Source: Bagarius yarrelli
Taxonomy: Eukaryota > Chordata > Actinopteri > Siluriformes > Sisoridae
Length of the DNA stretch: 64,000 bases
Direction of reading: 5' to 3'
Assembly (NCBI GenBank): GCA_005784505.1
Contig: VCAZ01000025.1
Location: 2,790,501 to 2,854,500, forward strand
Position 1 is the stretch's first letter, and the number at the start of each line of letters is the position of its first letter. Below, one piece after another: positions 1-9,800 of the stretch. Under the pieces are notes generated by a model. That model did no database searches, was not told the origin of the DNA, and worked only from the letters and a program-made list of their open reading frames with translations. The translations under genes were made by a program, and so were the position numbers.

Positions 1-705
1 AAAAAACTGCAATAAGCTAAACGCCGTCTGTTGTGTAGATTTTTTCCATACAACTGTTACACTGACACAGGAAACTGTTTGGCTTTGTGTTCTACACCCC
101 CTTCTTAAAACTTCAAACCTCAGACTGCTGATGTCAAAACACAAATTGTATAAAAAAAATGAAAACATATTTGTATATCGCTGTCTTTACCAAATTTTGA
201 TTTGGTGGGCAAGACAGATGTTTGGGTGCCTTAAACTGGCCCTGACATAAGTTCAAATCGTATTAATTAAAAACAGTATTACAACAGCTGTTTAATGTTT
301 TAATAAAAGAAGTCCTCATTATGATTTACAGCCCTGTTTAACACTCAGCCAAAAATGTATTTTCTGACATAAAATGGTGCTTTAGACTGATTTATATTTT
401 TTGTCTATTTAGCCTCAAGAAATGTAATTTAACATTTAACTTCCACATTACATCCCTTGTCAAATACTTCCTGGATCCTCTAATAACAGTCTCTATTAAT
501 TAGAACCAATGCTTACTTTGCTAAGCTGTAATATTATGCCAGAATTTAATGCCAAAAATATGTCAAGGTAATGAAAGATAAAAAAGGAATGACTAGCAGT
601 AATGTGTGATGAGTGATGTTACTGATGCAAGGATATCTTAAATATCAGGCTTAGCTAACAAAATAACCCCTTCGAGTCCAATGTCGGATTAATGTTGAGA
701 CGTAC
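1..705. other. elmod1 intron, no gene seen
   Basis: AT-rich intron sequence. Around 165-245 is a short repeat arm (GGTGGGCAAGACAGA ending CTGGCCCTGACA) that recurs beside GATA arrays at 59.1 and 61.9 kb. No exon of the expected C-terminus of ELMOD1 is visible. Confidence 0.5.
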
Positions 706-839
706 AGAAGGTCTGCTGGAAGTGCATGAAGCTTGGCATCTCAGGTGCCACGTTGTAGAGATGAGTCTTCAGAGCTCCGCTCACCAGCAGCGAGTGGGCC
801 AGGTCTGTGATGTTGATGCCCACGATGGCGAAGGAGTAA
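706..839 (-). CDS. elmod1: elmod1 last visible coding exon
   Basis: The exon opens with the third base of a glycine codon and reads YSFAIVGINITDL, then ends in HFQQTFC at a donor GTACGT. This is the conserved C-terminal part of the ELMO domain. The next exon, expected to begin YLMHEF in this family, is not found in the remaining 705 bases and must lie outside the window. Confidence 0.93.
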
Positions 840-3800
840 CTGTGTCACAACACATCAGATGCTGTCATACTGCTTAATTTGCTAAATTTGCGACATAGTT
901 ATTACACACACACATCATCATTATTCCTACTGACCAATCACTAATCATCATCATTCCTAATGACCAATCACTAATCATCATCATTCCTAATGACCAATCA
1001 CTAATCATCATCATTCCTAATGACCAATCACTAATCATCATCATTCCTACTGACCAATCACACATCATTCCTAAGAATCATCATCATCATCATTCCTATG
1101 ACCTATGATGACCAATCACTAATCATCATCATCATCCTAATGACCAATCACTAATCATCATCATCATCCTAATTACCCAATGACCAATCACTAATCATCA
1201 TCATCATTCCTATTCCTAATGACCAATCACTAATCATCATCATCATTCATTCCTAATGACCAATCAACTAATCCTAATCATCATCATCATTCCTAATGAC
1301 CATACCAATCAATAATCCTAATCATCATCATTATTCCAATGACCAATCAATAATCATCATATCATTTCCTAATGACCAATCACTAATCATCATCATTCCT
1401 AATGACCAATCACTAATCATCATCATTTCCTAATGACCAATCACTAATCATCATCATCATTCCTAATGACCAATCACTAATCATCATCATCATTCCTAAT
1501 GACCAATCACTAATCATCATCATCATCATCTAATGACCAATCACTAATCATCATCATTCCTAATGACCAATCACTAATCATCATCATCATTCCTAATGAC
1601 CAATCACTAATCATCATCATTCCTAATGACCAATCACTAATCATCATCATCATCATTCCCAATGAGCAATCACTAATCATCATCATCATTTATAATGACC
1701 AATCACTAATCATCATCATCATCATAATGAGCAATCACTAATCATCATCATCATTTATAATGACCAATTACTAATAATCATCATTATTTATAATGACCAA
1801 TCACTAATCATCATCATTACCAATGACCAATCACTAATCATCATCATTCCTAATGACCAATCACTAATCATCATCATCTTTATTCCTAATGACCAATCAC
1901 TAATCATCGTCATTACCAATGACCAATCACTAATCAAATCATTTATAATGACCAATCACTGATTACTATCAATTCTAATGACTAATCATTGATCATCATC
2001 ATTCCCAATAAACAATAACTGATTAACATCATGCCCCATGACCAATCACTGATCATCATGCCCAATTATTAATCACTGATCATCATAAATCAAATTTGAT
2101 CACACGTTTAAAAAAAATCATTTTCTTAATCAATCTTTTTTTAATCAATCTTTCTGGTCCGATGTTTACTGTGTTGTTACTATGTTCCAGCATGTATACC
2201 ATTAAAGCTAATAATAAATATGCTAATTTTAAGCCGCAGTGTAAATCCTCACACCAATCTTTAAGTGAGGAGTCCGAATGCTAACAGCTGCTGGGCAGAT
2301 TGCAGGATTAACAGCAAAGCGCAAGTCTTACAACGAGATTGCCTAGAACACTGCACTAAAACGTTGCACTTACCCGATAGCCTTGTCAAGTTTCTGCTTC
2401 TCCCACTCGGCTTTGCTCATCTTACTGGCGGGCAAACAGAAACGTTAAAAAAAAACCTCAAATATGTCTACAAGCACCACATCTTTTAAGATACCTTTCA
2501 ACAGAATTCATTCAAAAACAGAGCCAGACACTCAGAACAAGAATAAGACATGCGAACAGAGAAAGCATTCACTGCTACTAACCATGGCTACAACGCAGCA
2601 TAATGCCTTTGTGTTTACCATGAAATGAGATTAAAAGATAGAGAAGAACAGAGATAGAGATAGCATATGGTAAGATTCAGATTCGTATAAAAAAAATATG
2701 ATCAAATGAATTTCTTACTGAGAGAGAAAAGATGGAGTACCTGGCTTCCTCTTTGGACATGTTCCTGCACATGACAAAAACCATGACAAAAACAAACCAA
2801 AAATGAAGGAGAAAAACAGAAAGGAATATATGTGTGTGATATATGTGATGTGTTGTGACAGAGCATGCTAAACCAATCGAATCTCATTCACAGCTATGCA
2901 AATTCATTAGCAGACCGAGACATGATAAATGTAGTGTCTGAAGCATAAAACCACTGACGGACCTGGGCGCGTTTCTGAATAGAAAAAGTCTTTTATTTTG
3001 TATAGTATATGGCTAAAGGTTTGTAGACCCCGCCCAACACCCGGATATGCTATTGGACTTCCACTTCTGTGAAATCCCAATCCCAATCCGAAAAGAGCTT
3101 TATTGCCAGGTGGGCAAGGGAGCAGCAATAATTCTTTCAGCCGTACAAACTGTCCTCTTTAGTCTTCTGATGTCTGATTTTGTAGCTGTGTCAAACCAGA
3201 CAAATAAGGAAGTGCACAGGACAGACTCGATGATGGCTGAATAGAACTGTCTGAGCAGCTCCTGTGGCAGGTTAAACTTCCTCAGCTGGCAAAGGAGGAA
3301 AATCACATCAACCTAAATTTGATGTGATTGTCCCACTTTAGACCCTGAGAGATGGTGTTGCCCAACAACCTGAATGACTTCATTTCTGCCACGGTGCTGT
3401 CCATGATGGAGAGTATGGGAAGTGTGGGGGGTTTTCTCCTGAAATCCACGTTTTGAGGAGGCCCGGTAGTCCAGTCCGTCTCAGACGTGTTTAGTGGGGG
3501 TTATGGTCAGGGCTCTGTGCAGGACACCCAATATTTTCTAATACAATCAAACTATGTCTTTATTGAGCTCAGGAGCTTTGTGCACAGGGGTATTGTTATA
3601 ATGGAACAATGTATAACAGAGACATTCTTTACAATGGTGTGACCCTCTTTCTCCAGCTTATGTGACACATTTCAAGGAAGAACCGCATACAGTAGGGATG
3701 ATCTGGTGTCCACAAACCTTTAACCATAAAATGTAGAATGCTTACAATTGGGTATCAAAACGTTTTAAGACTTTGTGCTGCCATCTGTTGGCATGTCTTG

Positions 3801-6800
3801 AAACTTTTTGATACCCCTCATAGAATATATTGGACTTTCAATAAATCCTAAAATTTTAATAATCTTTAAATTTAAATGTATTTCATTAATAAATGAATGT
3901 TAGTTATTTAGTTAAAGGACAGAGATAATGTAAGCCTTAGCTCACATGCACAGAGGCCACGCCTCCTTTACAGAGAGCCCACTTCCACTCCATTCATCAA
4001 AACATACTGTTTTAAATTGTTTTACTGCAGCTAAGCTAATATATACAACAGAGCATTCAGAGGTTAAGGACCTTGTTTAGGGGCCCAGCAGTGGCAATGC
4101 TGGGAATCAAACCACCGATCTTCCAATTACAACTAAAAACTAAACAACTATTTCTTTTTACAAATTAACAGGTCTGATTTAGACTGTCTAAGGGTACATT
4201 CTGGTGTCACTTTACTGTCTGCTTGCTCTTTTGCAAAAAAAAAACCGTGACATTATCTTATGCCTTATTATTCCTACTTTTAAGGCAAACATCATTGGTA
4301 AATTTATTTCTTAATTTTGTCATTGTTTACATGTCATAAAGTAGCTTCACTCATGCTAAAATAGCTTTGGATACTAAGCGGTATAAATAATTAACTGGCG
4401 GGAAACTTTACGTATCATTAAATATAATGTAAAAGTAATAAAAAAAACTTCAAGACAAAATATCTGTATGAAGTGCAGACAGCAGGCTAGAGCATGCGAC
4501 AGAGAGCAGGATCTGACCTGTGTTTGGGCTGCAGCGAGTCGTGCAGCATTTGAAGAGCAGCGGCCTTGTCGTGCTCGGCAAAATACCTATTAGAACAAAT
4601 GAAACAGGACAAAGACACACAACCTCTGATTAAACTGCATTATAAATGATGAAGCGTAATTGCAGTGGTGCCGCCGCAGCTAATTACTGCTATATTTCTT
4701 TGTACGCTGTGGGTAAGTGATAGAGAAGCAGAGCCGTGCGCAGTGCACCAGATACATAAAACTCATTTAGCTCTGCATTTGTGTGTGTGTGGTTTTTTAT
4801 TAGAAAAGCATTTTTAAGTGAGACAGAAAAAGACTTTTGTAAATAAAGACAACACGATTTAAACCATCATTCTACATGCCAGAGTGCTTTTTTTCCCACA
4901 TCTGGTCAGGACAGAAAATTATACATACCATCATAAAGATATTGATATAAAATCTGCTTAAAACCTTTAAGGGATTTTCACAGCTCAGGGCTCACATTGA
5001 TGGATGAGCTTTGTAAAATTTTTGTCCCTTTAGTGTTGCAAGAGTGCCTGAGCTGAATTCCATTGCTCTGCTTCAACAATACATGAAGCCATAAAGCCAA
5101 AGCGTCATTATACAGAGTTCTAATCAGAGACAGTTTATTGTTCTGTCTTTGCTGATTTAAAGAACACATCATCCAGCACATGGCTTTCTCACTCTTAACA
5201 CTACAAAAAACAGGTCAAATGTGCTGCATTTGGGGTCAAAGTGACTATTTTGTATCTTTCACAGTATCTACAGTGACTAAAAAATCAGTCTATTACCACA
5301 GTAAAGTATATATTACTTGTAAATTTTACTACTAAAAATATCTGACTGTTTTGATTTTATTTTTATTGCCTTTGTTAAAACCGGGTTTTTGCAAAATTTC
5401 ATTCCTGAAAATCACTGCGATCAGCGGAATTCAGAATACTTAAGATATGAAAAACATAACATAATAAAAGAAATAAAAACCTATAGATGAATAAAACCTA
5501 TAAATGAATGAAAAGATGAACGGATGGATGGATGTCATATTTAAAGAAAGAAAATCTATGGATGGATGGATGGATGGATGACATATTCAAAGAAAGAAAA
5601 CCTATGGATGGATGGATGGGTGGATGGATGACATATTCAAAGAAAGAAAACCTATGGATGGATGGATGGATGATTGGCATGGATGGATGGATGATTGGAT
5701 GGATGGATGACTTATTTAAAGAAAGAAAACTTATGGATGGATGGATGGATGGATGGATGGATGGACGGATGGATGAAAGGACGGATAGGTTGGAGAAAAA
5801 AAATCACATGCTCACAGTAGGTTGTGCAAACCCAATAAGCCCATGCCCCTGAAGTCAGTTTTGGGGTCACTGCCTTGAAAGCCAATTTCACACCACTGCT
5901 TCGAGATGCGTCCAGTAAGAGCAGAATCAGGACGAAGGGTTTTCCACAGCTACACATGAAAAAACACACAAACACAGAAACAGATCAGTTTGAAAAGTCT
6001 TATAAATCCTGAGTGTGGTCAAATCTTAATAATACACAATGTAGTAATCAGATATATTTAAATAATAAGTGTTGAACATTTTTAGTCATTTTGGTTCTGA
6101 TTTAAAGTTCATTTATAATTAAACCAATATTAACTTTAAAGGCTACAATACACACTATAGGACCAAACATTCGTGTACACCTTACCACTGGCTCCATGTG
6201 ACAATTGTTGGCACAAATTTAAGTTAATTCTCGGTAAAAATCAATGGCCCAAACACTGTTACGGCATGACAATGCCCCTGTGCACAAAGCGCCTGAGCTC
6301 CATAAAGACATTGTGTGGTATAGTTTTGACTATGTGGGGTTAAGTCCGACCCTGACTTAACCCCACTGAATACATTAGGAATGAACTGAGACACTGATTA
6401 CAGTACATCCCAGACCTCCTTATTCAACATCAGCACCTGATCTCACTAATAGTCTGACTAAATGATCACAAATTCCTATCAAATAAAGTGTAAAGCCTTC
6501 CAGAAGAAGTAAAACTTATATAACTATAACAACAAAAACACTACATATAACAGCAAGTGAAAATATACTTAATAACAACTGATATAAAAATGACCTAACA
6601 GTTGAAAATATATAATAACAATAAACATAAAGATATCATTATGCCTATATCTACACTGTATTATTGATATAAAGCATAGAATTTTCCTGTTATTTTATTT
6701 CGAGAAGTGTATCTTGAAATAGGCTTGGCAATTAATTATTTGTTTATTAAAAATTCTACATTTGTCCCTATATTCATGTCCCTATACCATATTTTAGAGA

Positions 6801-9800
6801 CTATATAGCCAAACATTTGTGGACACCTCACCATCAGATCCATCTGTGCTTCCTCTCTAAAATATTGATAACACACAGTTGTCTATTGTCTTTGTATGTT
6901 TTAGGGTTCCATTCTTCCTTCTTTGGAATTGAGAGACTTAAACAGTGTTCCAGCAGGACAATACGTCTGTGCACAAACCCCCTGAGTTCCATAAAGACCT
7001 GGTGTGTTCTGATTGAAGTGGAAAAACTTCGAACCTTAATCCTCTGGTTAGCAGCCCAACACCTTAATCACTGCTCCACCACGTCCCCATATATCGCTCC
7101 CTTTTTCCTATCCGTACAGTAATATTCTAGATTTATCGTCATTCTATTCTTATTCTGTTTTTATTGCTCTCAGTTCTATTTTTACGTCACAGACGGTCAG
7201 AATAAACTTTTCACTCCTTCTTGTACTAGAACATTGTAGTGAACAGGACTGGTCTCATTCGCCACGTTTAAGTTAAAATATAGACATTAAATACATTCAA
7301 AAATTTGGTGTCCTACCAAAAAATGCATTAGAAAATACTGCAGAAAATAATTTCTTATGTAAACTGTGAATTTTTTTAATACATGAACACAAAAACTAAA
7401 AATTAAATTAATTCAGGATCTATAAGAGGTAGCTACAAAAGTATTTTTTTCATCAAGTTTGCCGCTGATGTGCTGATTTTTTTTTTTGACTCTGACCTTC
7501 ATAAGCATCTCCTCATGATCAGGATTTTCACAGTCGTATTGCTCCCTGCGCAACTTCTCCACCTCCAGCACCAGGTTTCGGTAGCCTACAATCTGGAAAA
7601 GGCTCGCCTGCAGAGAGATAGCCAGCCTGCACCACACCCACACACACACACACACACAAGCATGACAAAGCTGTAATGAAAAACCTAAAAAATAAAAGGA
7701 CTCTGCATGTACACATACACACTTCACACATAAAAAAATTAAACTTAAAGCTGCTCTACACACACACATTATCAATATTATCAATATTTGCACATAACAA
7801 TAAAATGCTCATTTGCACAAATGCTGTTTACTTGTTTTGTACTGTTTATTTGCTGTTTGCACTACCCCACACCCCCACCTTCCATTCCTATTTTTTTATT
7901 AATTTATTTTTTTCTATTCTATATTTATTCCTTTTATTTTTAATTGAAATTAAACTTGAATTTAACTCCAGTATGGAGAATTTGCACTTCTCACAACTTA
8001 TTACCACACCATGTTCTCGGCTCCATATTTAGCAACCTAATTTAAGAAGAAATATTTCAATTGCCACTGCACACATGGAATGCATTAACGCAGGCTAAAG
8101 TATATATGTTTAAATAAGAGAAAATAACTTCTATAACCTAGGCGTTGCGAGACATTTTATGAAATTGTCTCCCATCTGGCACACGAACGGCCGCAAACGT
8201 GCACAAATTAACAGAGAAAATTAAAAAAAAACTCAGATCAATCTTTTTTAGACATGTATTGGATTTTTTGATCTTCTATTTAAAAAAAATAAATTATAAA
8301 ATAAATTTTGTGTAAATTTGGTCTCCATTGACGACAGGAGTCCAGAAACGCCACTGATGATTGATGTGATGTTTTCTTATTAACATTTCTTTTCCTAATT
8401 TACCAACACCAACTGTCTAGTTCAACTTGTTAGACATCTTTGTTCTTACTGTGGATTTGTGTCAGGGTTGATCTTCTTCAGGGCTATGATGTCATCTATG
8501 GTCTTCTCCACAGCATCAGGGTGAGCACTGAGAGCATTCTGCAGAAGCTGATAAAGCGGAGCAAACAACATTTACATTTATGGCATTCAGAAGACACTTT
8601 AACCAGAGTGAGTTATATTTAACTCGTTTATACAACTGAGGGTTGGGGGTTTAGCTTAATCCCCAGCGGCAACTTGACAGCCCAGGGCTTTGATCTCACA
8701 ACCTTCCAAACAATAATTCAACTTCCTAAATCACTGGGCTTCTATTTAAAAAAACAAGGGTTTTGAAAACTGTTGGGAAAGACAAACACTTGTATCCCAC
8801 CAATCGCTGAATCAAATATATAAACTATTTCCAACTTTTCTACATTTTCTATACATTTTTTCTAGTTCTATAAATTCTCCTTTTTTTGAAGATATTGTAT
8901 ATTTTTGACCATTTGTGGAAGAGAAACATATATACAGGCAGGGAAAATGGCTACTTGGACCCAATTTGGACATTTCCTCTTAGGGGTGTACTCACTTTTG
9001 TTGCCAGGGGTTTAGACATTAATGGCTGTGTGTTGAGTTTTTTTTGATGGGACAGCAAATTGACACTGTTACACATGCTGTACATTCACTACTTTACATT
9101 ATAGCAGAGTTTCATTTCTTTAGTGTTTTCACATAAAAAGATATAATAAATATTTACAAGAAATGTAAGGGGTGTACTCACTTCTGTGACATACTGTGTA
9201 TATTGTGCTAACTAAAATTCTGCTTTGTTTATAATATTATTTATAATATATATAATTTACAATATATTTTGGGGCATTTGCCTTTACTGATAGGACAGAT
9301 CAAAGATGAAATGGGGGAGGGGGGTTGGAAAGGATCCAAGCTGGATCCCGGGTCGCCAGAGCACAATAGTATGAGTACCGGCACCCTAACTACATCACAG
9401 CACTGGCCAGAACTTCAAGTTTAAAAAAAAATAAATAAATACCGGACTTAGCTAAACCTAGCTAGTTAAACTTCAGTATTGTTTTCCTCCAGACCAAACA
9501 CAAGGCTTACAACAAAGATCCAGCAATTAAGTGTAAGCTAGCAGACAACTAGCAGTTGACTTGGCTAACATGAGCTACTGTGCTAAATTTATAATTGTGG
9601 CATGGTGTATTTTTAGTCACTGTGTAGTTGTATTGGCTTTTAAGTAGATAGCGTAGCATCTTCTAGCTAATCTGATCAAAGTTCTGGGGTTGGAAAGTGT
9701 TCCATTATATTTTTGTAACGTTTTTTTTAACTAGATGTGTTTAACAAATCGATCTTCTAACTGCTGCTACACAAACATTTTCAGTGTTTTGACATTACAA

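Noticed and set aside
692..877. 61-codon plus-strand open frame
   Set aside because: Antisense shadow of elmod1 exon 706-839, which has correct splice sites and ELMOD homology on the minus strand.
874..1068. Repetitive minus-strand frame (ISDWSLGMMM repeats)
   Set aside because: Translation of the 30-bp minisatellite.
5498..5852. Open frames with MDGWMDGWMD / HPSIHPSIHP repeats
   Set aside because: Translations of the GGAT minisatellite.
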